DNA from: Pontiella desulfatans
GTDB lineage: Bacteria; Verrucomicrobiota; Kiritimatiellia; Kiritimatiellales; Pontiellaceae
Length of the DNA stretch: 64,000 nucleotides
Direction: 5' to 3'
Assembly: GCF_900890425.1 (NCBI RefSeq)
Contig: NZ_CAAHFG010000002.1
Location: 186,001 to 250,000 of the forward strand
This document shows, piece after piece, positions 8,758 through 16,355 of this stretch. How positions within the stretch are numbered: position 1 is the stretch's first letter; every line of letters begins with the position of its first letter. The translations under genes and the position numbers were made by a program. Under the pieces are notes generated by a model. The model saw nothing but the letters and a program-made list of their open reading frames with translations, was not told where the DNA came from and searched no databases.

Positions 8758-9885
8758 ATGAACATCCTGTCCCATATCCATATCCACCGCATCCCGCATC
8801 TGTCCGGAGTCGGCCGGGTGATCGACCGCATGTTGTCCGCCCATGCCCGCTGTTTCCCGGATGCCTGCCACCGCATGTTGGTCTCATCAAAACAGTACAA
8901 CCAGGTCTATCTCGACTTGCCCGATCATTGGAAAATGGCCTCCTATATCCCCCATAAATCATCCACCTCGTTGCAACAGGCCAAATGGGTGTGGCAGCGG
9001 AAACCTGTGGCGGAGCGTTTCTGGAACGATATCGACGTGGTCTATTGCCCCGCGGAATCATATGTGCCGACCAAGCGCGCGAAATTGGTTTGTACGATTC
9101 ATGATGTTGGGGTGTTCGAACCAGACCTTTATCATGCAAGCATGCACCGTAGTTTTCATTGCTACAAGTGGAGGCTTTTGTTTCGCCAAATGGAAAAGTA
9201 CGCCGATGCTGTCGTAACGGTTTCGCAGTTCTCGGCGGAGCGGATACAGGAATTCTTTCCCGGTTTGGCGAGTAAGGTACATGTGATCTACAACGCTCCG
9301 TGCGCTGTGTTTGGAAGCACTTCTTCCGCGGGGCTGCTTGCCGAAGCCCGGGCTCTGGCTTCGGGGCATCCATATATCCTGGTGCCTGGAGGGCTTGCAT
9401 TTCGAAAAAATGCAGACCTCATCCTAAGGGTGGTTCCCCGAATTGAAAAGCTGCTTCCCTGCCTGCGCATTGTGGTGGCTGGAATGAACAGCGAAACCTA
9501 TGTGACGCGCCTCGATTCCCTGGGGGTTTCAAATGTGGTGCTAGCCGGCTACGTCAGCGATGAAATGTTGAATGCTCTCTATCAACAGGCTGCTGCCGTT
9601 TGGTTCCCCTCCCGCTACGAGGGCTTCGGTATGCCTGTGGTGGAGGCAATGGCCAGTGGGGCGCCGGTTGTCGCCAGCCGGGTAGCCTCCATTCCTGAAG
9701 TGGTTGACGATGCCGCATTGCTCTGCGGTGTGGACGACGCAGAAGGGCATGTCGAGGCCCTGCGTTCGATCATTGAGACCTCCTCTGTGCGGCAGGATCT
9801 GTGCGACAGGGGGGGGCGCCGCGCCAAACGGTTCACATGGGATTCCTCGGCCCGGGAACTTGAAAACCTCTTTAAATCCCTCTGA
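8758..9885 (+). CDS. Glycosyltransferase family 4
   Basis: A 375-residue GT-B enzyme similar to mannosyl/rhamnosyltransferase-type family 4 proteins. The acceptor domain contains TIHDVGVFEPDLYH, and HSFHCYKWRLLFRQMEKYAD leads into VVTVSQFSAERI. The donor domain has YILVPGGLAFRKNADLIL, and SRYEGFGMPVVEAMASG near residue 285 supplies E-x7-E. A GGAGG lies about 18 bases before the ATG at 8758, a long spacing. The 24-base gap after the previous gene is one of the few real gaps in this operon. Sugar specificity cannot be assigned. Confidence 0.85.
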   Translation: MNILSHIHIHRIPHLSGVGRVIDRMLSAHARCFPDACHRMLVSSKQYNQVYLDLPDHWKMASYIPHKSSTSLQQAKWVWQRKPVAERFWNDIDVVYCPAESYVPTKRAKLVCTIHDVGVFEPDLYHASMHRSFHCYKWRLLFRQMEKYADAVVTVSQFSAERIQEFFPGLASKVHVIYNAPCAVFGSTSSAGLLAEARALASGHPYILVPGGLAFRKNADLILRVVPRIEKLLPCLRIVVAGMNSETYVTRLDSLGVSNVVLAGYVSDEMLNALYQQAAAVWFPSRYEGFGMPVVEAMASGAPVVASRVASIPEVVDDAALLCGVDDAEGHVEALRSIIETSSVRQDLCDRGGRRAKRFTWDSSARELENLFKSL

Positions 9886-9889
9886 TTCC

Positions 9890-10957
9890 ATGATTGTTGT
9901 TTGCGATATAAACGAAATTTGGCGGAGAAAGCCATTCGCTGCTTTAGCGGAGCGGATCGATGTCCTTGGTGTTGCTCCATTGGACTGGATGGTCGCCCGG
10001 CGGAAGGGAATTCCTTCGTCCGGAAATGATCTGGATGTTCTGCCCGTTGTGCTACCTCCGGGATGGGCGTCGCGCACAGCGAAACTGGGGCAGCGTTTGC
10101 TCTGGAACACGATCGGTTCTGAATGCCGGGAGCGAGGGGTGGAAATCGATGCGGTCGTATGTACCAGTCCCCACTACCTGCCATTGCTGGATCTTGTTCC
10201 GAAACAGGTGGCCGCCATCTACTATGCTTCGGATGACTACAGGAGCTATGACGGCTGGGGACATGTGGCCACGCTGGAAAAGGAGATGGTGCAACGGGTC
10301 GACCATGCCTTCTTTGTTTCCCAGGGACTGATGGAACGTGCGCTTGCTGAATACGGAGTGGATGCGGCCAAGGTCTCGGTTAGCATGAATGCCACCGAGG
10401 AACGTTTCTTTGCCGGGAAGGGGAGTTTTCCGGTCGATCCCCCCACTGGTAGGCTCATGCGCCCGATCGCCGGCGTGGTAGGCGGCATCAACGACCGGCT
10501 CGATTTCGACTTGTTGCTGGAATGCGCATCGCTTCCGGAACTCGGCTCCCTGTTGCTGGTGGGGCCCGTGCCGGAAAATCCTTCGGCCTCGCTTTCCAAG
10601 GTGCTGGAGCATCCCAAATGCGTTGCGGTGGGGCGGCAGCCCCATGAAACCATCCACGAGTGGTTCCAATGCCTGGATGTCGGGCTGGTTCCCTATGTGG
10701 AAACCGAATTCAACCGCATGTGTTCGCCCATGCGTCTATTCGATCATTTGGCCAGTGGGGCACCGGTTGTGGCAACTGCGGCCTGCGACCAGGCCAATGC
10801 GTTCCCGGAACACGTGTCGGTTTGCCATGGCGCGGAAGCGTTCGCCGCATCGCTGAAGGAGCGGCTCGGCGAACCCCGCCGCCATGTGGGCGGCATCGGT
10901 TGGGGCGATCGTGCCGAGGCCATGCTGAAAATCCTGGAGGGGCTGCCCTATGCTTAG
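9890..10957 (+). CDS. TuaH-like family 1 glycosyltransferase
   Basis: A 355-residue GT-B transferase. AAIYYASDDYRSYDG near residues 108-122 and LIVGGINDRLDFDLL-like text resemble the TuaH group of teichuronic-acid transferases, in which a Y-x2-D-D-Y motif is conserved. The donor half ends with SPMRLFDHLASGAPVVATA. The ATG at 9890 follows the previous stop by four bases; a longer frame to 9704 lies inside the preceding gene and is rejected. The end overlaps the next gene by eight bases. It probably works in repeat-unit synthesis; assignment to the TuaH group is moderate. Confidence 0.75.
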   Translation: MIVVCDINEIWRRKPFAALAERIDVLGVAPLDWMVARRKGIPSSGNDLDVLPVVLPPGWASRTAKLGQRLLWNTIGSECRERGVEIDAVVCTSPHYLPLLDLVPKQVAAIYYASDDYRSYDGWGHVATLEKEMVQRVDHAFFVSQGLMERALAEYGVDAAKVSVSMNATEERFFAGKGSFPVDPPTGRLMRPIAGVVGGINDRLDFDLLLECASLPELGSLLLVGPVPENPSASLSKVLEHPKCVAVGRQPHETIHEWFQCLDVGLVPYVETEFNRMCSPMRLFDHLASGAPVVATAACDQANAFPEHVSVCHGAEAFAASLKERLGEPRRHVGGIGWGDRAEAMLKILEGLPYA

Positions 10958-12077
10958 GCTTTGTATTTGGATGAATATCCCATCCCACTACCAGACGGCT
11001 TTCTATGCGGCGCTGGATGCAAGGCCGGATGTCGATTTGAGGGTGGTCTATTTCAACGGGGCTTCCGAGTCCCGGGCGGCCGAGGGGTGGAAGAGCAACC
11101 ACGACCAGAAGCCGTTCGAGTTGTTTGTCGATACCGCCGGCTCTCCCGCCGAATGGGTGGAAACCCTGGACGATTGGCGCGAGCGCGTGCATGTAGTCTG
11201 CGGTTACTTCAGCTCGGAGTTGATCGACTGGTTCTGTACCCACGGCACCCGCTGGTGCCATTGGTCGGAAGCGCCGGGCATTCGCCTTGCCGAGCTGCTG
11301 GGCTACCGCACGCCCCTGTTCCGTTTGCTCAATCCCCTGATGCTGGCCGGAAAGCGTGCGGAGGGGCACCGCATCCAAAAGCATGCCTTGGGAGCTTTTG
11401 GCCAGGGGCACCTGGCCCGGCGCGCGTTTCAGACTATGGGGATTTCGGGTGCAAAGATCGCCGACCTCTACTATGCCCCCAACGGACTCCGGATGGCCGA
11501 ACCCTGCGGGCAAATCCTCTCGTTTGCCAATGGTCGCAAGGTGTTCCTCGCTGTCGGGGCGCTCTGTCGGCGCAAGGGCGTCGATGTCTTGCTCAAGGCC
11601 TTCGCCTCGCTCAAGACCGACGGCTGGTGCGTCGTCCTTTGTGGATTGGACAAGAGTGGCGGCGAATACGAGGAGCTGGCTTCGACGCTCGACATCCAGG
11701 ACAAGGTTCTCTTCCTCGGGGCCTATCCGGTCGAACGGATTGCCGAGGTATACTGCGCGGCGGATGTCTTTGTCCTGCCGTCCCGTTTCGATGGCTGGGG
11801 CGCGGTGCTCAACGAGGCCGCCTCGCTCGGCCTGCCGGTGGTTGGCTCAGACTTGTGCGGTGGCGCATGGCACATGGTGGAGGAGGGTTGTACCGGGTTC
11901 CGGGTGAGGGCGGCATCGGTTCGTTCCTTGTCATCGGCGCTGCGGGCCTATGTCCGGAATCCATCGCTTGCCAGACAGCATGGCCAGGCTGCTCGGCGGC
12001 ACTATAACGGGGGTTTTACTCCGGCATGTAATGCCGAGCGTTTGGCCAAAGCTCTGAACGAGTGGTGTTGCGAATGA
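10950..12077 (+). CDS. Glycosyltransferase family 4
   Basis: A 375-residue GT-B enzyme. The start MLRLCIWMNIPSHYQTAFYAAL is the usual opening of family 4 proteins that act on lipid-linked acceptors. VFLAVGALCRRKGVDVLLKAF opens the donor domain, and PSRFDGWGAVLNEAASLG near residue 278 contains the E-x7-type motif with Asp in the first acidic position. It overlaps the previous gene by eight bases and the next by four (ATGA). Role inferred: one sugar-transfer step of the surface polysaccharide. Confidence 0.85.
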   Translation: MLRLCIWMNIPSHYQTAFYAALDARPDVDLRVVYFNGASESRAAEGWKSNHDQKPFELFVDTAGSPAEWVETLDDWRERVHVVCGYFSSELIDWFCTHGTRWCHWSEAPGIRLAELLGYRTPLFRLLNPLMLAGKRAEGHRIQKHALGAFGQGHLARRAFQTMGISGAKIADLYYAPNGLRMAEPCGQILSFANGRKVFLAVGALCRRKGVDVLLKAFASLKTDGWCVVLCGLDKSGGEYEELASTLDIQDKVLFLGAYPVERIAEVYCAADVFVLPSRFDGWGAVLNEAASLGLPVVGSDLCGGAWHMVEEGCTGFRVRAASVRSLSSALRAYVRNPSLARQHGQAARRHYNGGFTPACNAERLAKALNEWCCE

Positions 12078-13201
12078 ACATCAAGGTACTGACTACCAGT
12101 TCTCGTAAAGCAGGCGGCCTCTTCTATTCCGTGCGTTGGCTCTCCAAGGCGCTTGCGAACGAAGGTTGCCGACCGGAAATACTTAGTCCTCTCGACGAAT
12201 TCTCGCAGGAAGATCTCGGCGTATGGAATCCGATCCCCGTGGAGTTGTTTCGGGGGCATGGCCCCCTGCAAACCTCGTTCCGGTTGCGCGAAAAGCTTGC
12301 GGCTTCCGGTGCTGACCTGATTCATCTGCACGGGATCTGGATGGACAACCAGTGGGCGGCGGCGCAATGGCAGGCGCGCACGGGGCGTCCCGTGGTGGTT
12401 TCGCCGCGTGGGATGCTCGATCCATGGGCGGTGAGCAACTCGGCTTGGAAAAAACGGTTGGTTGAAATCCTCTTCGCAAAAAAAGCATTGCGGAAGGCGA
12501 GTTGCATCCACGCTCTTTGCCGGTCGGAGGTGGAGTCGATTCGTGCCTATGGCCTGGATAATCCGGTCGCATTAATTCCCAATGGTGTCGAACTTCCGGA
12601 GCTTGGACTGCGCGAACCTTCAGGCACTCGGAAAACCCTGCTGTTCCTCGGGCGCATTCATCCGAAAAAAGGCATTACCGAACTGCTAAAGGCCTGGAGC
12701 GGTTTTTCCGGTGGGTGGAAGTTGGTCATTGCAGGGTGGGACGATGGCGGCTACGACGAAGGGCTCAAGGCGTTGGCCTGTGAGTTGGGTTTGCGGCATG
12801 TCGAGTTTGTCGGCCCGCAATATGGGAAGGAAAAAGAACAATTACTACGTAGTGTCGATGCCTTTATTCTCCCTTCGTTTTCGGAAGGATTGCCGATGTC
12901 GGTGTTGGAGGCTTGGTCGTATGGCTTGCCGGTGGTCGTGACGGACTATTGCAACCTACCCGAGGGCTTTAAGGCCAAGGCGGCTTTGCGGATTGCCCCG
13001 GATGCTGAAACGATTGCCAATGGATTGGAAACTCTTGCGTCGATGTCCGGCTCGGAATTGCATGCCATGGGTGCTTGCGGGCGGAAGCTGGTGGAGGATA
13101 AGTTTACATGGCCAAGAATAGCTGCAGATATGCGCCAGGTTTATGAGTGGTGCGTTGGCGGCGGAAACCCACCGGAGTGCATGGAGTTTGCCGATGGATG
13201 A
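12074..13201 (+). CDS. Glycosyltransferase family 4
   Basis: A 375-residue GT-B enzyme. The glycine-rich start VLTTSSRKAGGLFYSVRWLSKAL and HLHGIWMDNQWAAAQW near residue 85 are typical of transferases paired with WcaF-type acetyltransferases, and such an acetyltransferase is the next gene. LLFLGRIHPKKGITELLKAW starts the donor domain; SFSEGLPMSVLEAWSYG near residue 269 has E-x7-E. The ATG at 12074 overlaps the previous stop; an earlier in-frame start at 12062 adds four residues. The end overlaps the acetyltransferase by eight bases. Confidence 0.85.
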   Translation: MNIKVLTTSSRKAGGLFYSVRWLSKALANEGCRPEILSPLDEFSQEDLGVWNPIPVELFRGHGPLQTSFRLREKLAASGADLIHLHGIWMDNQWAAAQWQARTGRPVVVSPRGMLDPWAVSNSAWKKRLVEILFAKKALRKASCIHALCRSEVESIRAYGLDNPVALIPNGVELPELGLREPSGTRKTLLFLGRIHPKKGITELLKAWSGFSGGWKLVIAGWDDGGYDEGLKALACELGLRHVEFVGPQYGKEKEQLLRSVDAFILPSFSEGLPMSVLEAWSYGLPVVVTDYCNLPEGFKAKAALRIAPDAETIANGLETLASMSGSELHAMGACGRKLVEDKFTWPRIAADMRQVYEWCVGGGNPPECMEFADG

Positions 13202-13751
13202 ACTGAATATTGAAGCGAACCGGGCCGCGCGTAAATATCCGTTACGGATTCAGTTCCTCCGGATGGCCTGGTCGGTTGGCAGGATACTATTCCGTATGGT
13301 ACCCCGCCCGTTCTATGCACCGCGCCGGGTGCTCCTTCGCTGCTTCGGGGCCAAGGTCGGGCGCAACGTGAATGTCGCCAACTCGGCAACCATCTATTTC
13401 CCGTGGAACCTGGAAATAGGCGATTGGTCAGCCATTGGCGAAGGAGCGATGGTCTACAATCTGGGGATGATATCCATCGGTGAAAAGGCGACCGTTTCCC
13501 AGGGTGCGCACCTGTGCGCCGGAACGCATGATTTTTCCGATCCGGCAACGCCGCTTCTGACTCCTGCAATCAAGATCGGGAGTCAGGCTTGGATTTGTGC
13601 CGATGCATTTGTCGGTCCCGGCGTGGAAGTGGGAGCGGGGGCAGTGATTGGAGCAAGGGCTGTTGCCGTGAAGGATATCGAACCCTGGACGGTAGTGGCG
13701 GGCAACCCCGCGAAATTTGTGAAGAAACGCGAGATGAAGGGGGTGGCCTGA
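13194..13751 (+). CDS. WcaF-like O-acetyltransferase
   Basis: A 185-residue trimeric left-handed beta-helix acetyltransferase like those of colanic-acid loci (WcaF group). Hexapeptide repeats run from about residue 60 to 160 (IGDWSAIGEGAMVYNLGMIS, VGPGVEVGAGAVIGARAVAV), with the SQGAHLCAGTHDF segment supplying the catalytic His and the family tail PWTVVAGNPAKFVKKR. Start is the ATG at 13194, overlapping the upstream transferase by eight bases; residues encoded further upstream look like out-of-frame translation of that gene. It should O-acetylate a sugar of the repeat unit using acetyl-CoA. Confidence 0.85.
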   Translation: MDELNIEANRAARKYPLRIQFLRMAWSVGRILFRMVPRPFYAPRRVLLRCFGAKVGRNVNVANSATIYFPWNLEIGDWSAIGEGAMVYNLGMISIGEKATVSQGAHLCAGTHDFSDPATPLLTPAIKIGSQAWICADAFVGPGVEVGAGAVIGARAVAVKDIEPWTVVAGNPAKFVKKREMKGVA

Positions 13752-13752
13752 T

Positions 13753-14592
13753 ATGGCTGGCGTATCGGTTCTCATTTTAACCAAGAACGAAGAGACGAAC
13801 ATTGAGCGGTGCATCGACTCCGTTTCATGGTCGGACGACATTGTGGTATACGATTCCCTCAGCGACGACCGCACGGTCGAGCTTGCGGAAAAGCTCGGTG
13901 CCAGGGTCGTTAAGCGCAAGTTCGACAATTGGTCGGCGCACCAGAATTGGGGCGTGGAAAACATCGACTTCAAACATCCGTGGGTCTACTACACCGACGC
14001 AGACGAAACGTGCGACGACCAACTGCGCGCCGAGCTCCAAAACCTGCCGGAAACCGGCGAAGGCTTCTCCGCCTTCCAGGTAAGGCGCAAGGATTATTTC
14101 ATGGGGCGCTGGCTCAAGCGTTCGCAGCTGTATCCGACCTGGATCACCCGCGTTTTCCGCCCGGATAAGATCCGCTATGAACGCTTGGTCAACCCGGTGG
14201 CCGTGGTCGATGGAGCAACCGGCAAGCTCGAAGGGCACATCATCCACTATCCCTTTTCCCACGGGGTGGGGCACTGGTTCGATCGGCATAACAAATACTC
14301 GCAGATGGAAGCGACCGATCTCGTCGAGGAGGTGGCCGCGAAGGTGGGCTTCGGCGATTTCTTTTCCCGCGATGCCGCAACCAAGCGCCGCGCCCTCAAG
14401 ACCATGGCCTACCGCATGCCCGGACGCCCTGTTCTTATGTTCGGCTATCTCTACTTTTTCCGCTTGGGCTTGCTGGATGGTCTGCCCGGGCTGCGCTATT
14501 CCATCATGCGCTCGATGTATGAATACATGATTGATCTCAAGGTGGCGGAGATCCGCTACAAGGAACAAATGAACGAAGGAGAAATGCTTTGA
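13753..14592 (+). CDS. Family 2 glycosyltransferase (WaaE/KdtX type)
   Basis: A 279-residue GT-A enzyme of the lipopolysaccharide-core beta-transferase type. VSVLILTKNEETNIERCIDS opens the nucleotide-binding domain, IVVYDSLSDDRTVELA holds the first acidic pair, and WVYYTDADETCDD near residues 76-88 holds the D-x-D. The following FSAFQVRRKDYFMGRWLK is also characteristic. It starts two bases after the preceding stop and overlaps the TTG start of the next gene by four bases. It probably acts on a membrane-linked acceptor. Confidence 0.85.
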   Translation: MAGVSVLILTKNEETNIERCIDSVSWSDDIVVYDSLSDDRTVELAEKLGARVVKRKFDNWSAHQNWGVENIDFKHPWVYYTDADETCDDQLRAELQNLPETGEGFSAFQVRRKDYFMGRWLKRSQLYPTWITRVFRPDKIRYERLVNPVAVVDGATGKLEGHIIHYPFSHGVGHWFDRHNKYSQMEATDLVEEVAAKVGFGDFFSRDAATKRRALKTMAYRMPGRPVLMFGYLYFFRLGLLDGLPGLRYSIMRSMYEYMIDLKVAEIRYKEQMNEGEML

Positions 14593-15545
14593 AGATTTTG
14601 GTTACAGGAGCCGCAGGGTTCATCGGGTCGCATGTGGCGCATGAGCTACTGGACGATGGGCACGAGGTGGTCGGGCTCGATAATTACAACGGCTACTACC
14701 CGGTGTCGCTCAAGGAGGCGCGCCACGCCAAGCTTGAAGGAAGGGATGGCTATGTGGGGCTGCGGGGCGATCTGGCGGATTTCGAATTTCTGGTTTCTAG
14801 TTTCAAGTCTCATCGCTTCGACCGCGTTTGCCATTTGGCCGCCCAAGCTGGAGTCCGCTATTCATTGCAGAATCCGCACGCCTACGAGCAGTCCAACCTG
14901 GCCGGACACCTGAACATCCTCGAATGCTGCCGTCACAACGAAGTCCCCCGCTTGGTGTACGCGTCGAGTTCGAGTGTCTACGGCGGCAACAAGAAGGTGC
15001 CCTTTTCAGAGGATGATCCGGTTGATCACCCGGTCAGCCTGTATGCCGCGACCAAAAAGGCCAACGAGCTGATGACCCATTCGTACACGCATCTCTATGG
15101 CTTTCAATCCGTCGGTCTACGCTTCTTTACCGTCTACGGCCCGTGGGGCCGGCCGGACATGGCCTACTGGCTATTTTCCGATGCCATGCTCCAGGGCAAA
15201 CCGATCAAGGTTTTCAACCATGGCGATATGAAGCGCGACTTCACCTACATCGACGACATCGTCCAAGGCGTTAAGGCCTCGCTCTTTGCCGATGGACTGG
15301 AACCATACGAAGTATTCAACCTCGGCAACAACCAACCGGAATTGCTCATGGACATGATCCAATACCTAGGTGATGCCTTGGGCATCGAACCACAGATGGA
15401 AATGCTCCCCATGCAGCCCGGCGACGTGCCGATCACGTTTGCCGACATTGAAAAAGCGAAAGCCAAACTCGGCTACCAGCCCTCCACCCATCTCAAGGAA
15501 GGATTGACTCGATTCGTCGAATGGTTCAAGGATTGGAAACACTAG
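14589..15545 (+). CDS. NAD-dependent epimerase, UDP-glucuronate 4-epimerase type
   Basis: A 318-residue extended short-chain dehydrogenase. The Rossmann motif TGAAGFIGSHV lies at residues 6-16, and the catalytic pair is Tyr152/Lys156 (YAATK) with Ser in the preceding SSSSVYGG block. RFFTVYGPWGRPDMAYWLF is the signature seen in UDP-glucuronate 4-epimerases, making UDP-galacturonate the likely product; other UDP-sugar epimerases are possible. Start is TTG at 14589, overlapping the previous stop as TTGA and giving the canonical MKILVTGAAG N-terminus. A UDP-glucose dehydrogenase at 32.6 kb could supply UDP-glucuronate as substrate. Confidence 0.85.
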   Translation: MKILVTGAAGFIGSHVAHELLDDGHEVVGLDNYNGYYPVSLKEARHAKLEGRDGYVGLRGDLADFEFLVSSFKSHRFDRVCHLAAQAGVRYSLQNPHAYEQSNLAGHLNILECCRHNEVPRLVYASSSSVYGGNKKVPFSEDDPVDHPVSLYAATKKANELMTHSYTHLYGFQSVGLRFFTVYGPWGRPDMAYWLFSDAMLQGKPIKVFNHGDMKRDFTYIDDIVQGVKASLFADGLEPYEVFNLGNNQPELLMDMIQYLGDALGIEPQMEMLPMQPGDVPITFADIEKAKAKLGYQPSTHLKEGLTRFVEWFKDWKH

Positions 15546-15549
15546 TCCA

Positions 15550-16329
15550 ATGAAAATCTCGATCATAACCGCAACCTGGAATTCCGAGGCGAGCATTGCC
15601 GATACGCAGCGCTCGCTCGCGGAGCAGGAGTTTCCGCGCGACCGGATCGAGTGGATCGTGGTGGACGGTGCCTCGACCGACCGTACCGTAGAAACAATCA
15701 AGGCCGGCGATTTCCAGCCCGACAAGCTGGTGTCGGAAAAGGACAACGGGATCTATGACGCCCTCAACAAAGGGGTGCGCATGGCCACCGGCGATTTTGT
15801 CGGCTTCCTGCATGCCGATGATTTCCTGGCATCGCCCGGAGTGCTCAATCGCATTTCGTGCGCGTTGGAGAATTCCGGGGCAGACGCGCTCTATGGCGAC
15901 CTGCAATATGTCCGCCCGCAGGCTGATGGCGGTTTTGGCGTGGTGCGGCATTGGGAGAGTGGAATCTACCACCGTCGGAGCTTGGCCCGGGGCTGGATGC
16001 CTCCGCATCCGACGCTCTACCTCAAACGCGAGATCTACGAGCGAACCAAGCTCGAGACCGGCGAATTTTTCAACACGGCATACACCTGTGCGGCCGACTA
16101 CGATTTCATGATGCGCATCCTCGGGAAATACGAGGTCGAGCCGGCCTATCTCCGCATGGTGCTTGTGAAAATGCGGGTGGGCGGCGTGAGCAACCGCAGC
16201 CTGAAGCACATCATCCAGAAATCCCGCGAGGACTGGGAAATCATCAGGAAAAACCAGATTGGCGGCATCCATACCCTCGCGTGGAAAAACCTTGGCAAGC
16301 TCATGCAGTTTGTCGTGCGCAAGCCGTAG
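15550..16329 (+). CDS. Glycosyltransferase family 2
   Basis: A 259-residue GT-A enzyme of the compact WcaA-like group. KISIITATWNSEASIADT opens the protein, WIVVDGASTDRTVE gives the first Asp pair, SEKDNGIYDALNKGV near residue 60 is the family-specific block, and FLHADDFLA near residue 90 is the D-x-D. The next gene (NRPS) begins 26 bases downstream, so the two are probably co-transcribed. Last recognisable glycosyltransferase of the operon before the NRPS-like genes. Confidence 0.85.
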   Translation: MKISIITATWNSEASIADTQRSLAEQEFPRDRIEWIVVDGASTDRTVETIKAGDFQPDKLVSEKDNGIYDALNKGVRMATGDFVGFLHADDFLASPGVLNRISCALENSGADALYGDLQYVRPQADGGFGVVRHWESGIYHRRSLARGWMPPHPTLYLKREIYERTKLETGEFFNTAYTCAADYDFMMRILGKYEVEPAYLRMVLVKMRVGGVSNRSLKHIIQKSREDWEIIRKNQIGGIHTLAWKNLGKLMQFVVRKP

Positions 16330-16355
16330 GTAATCACTCAATTCCAATCTCTGAA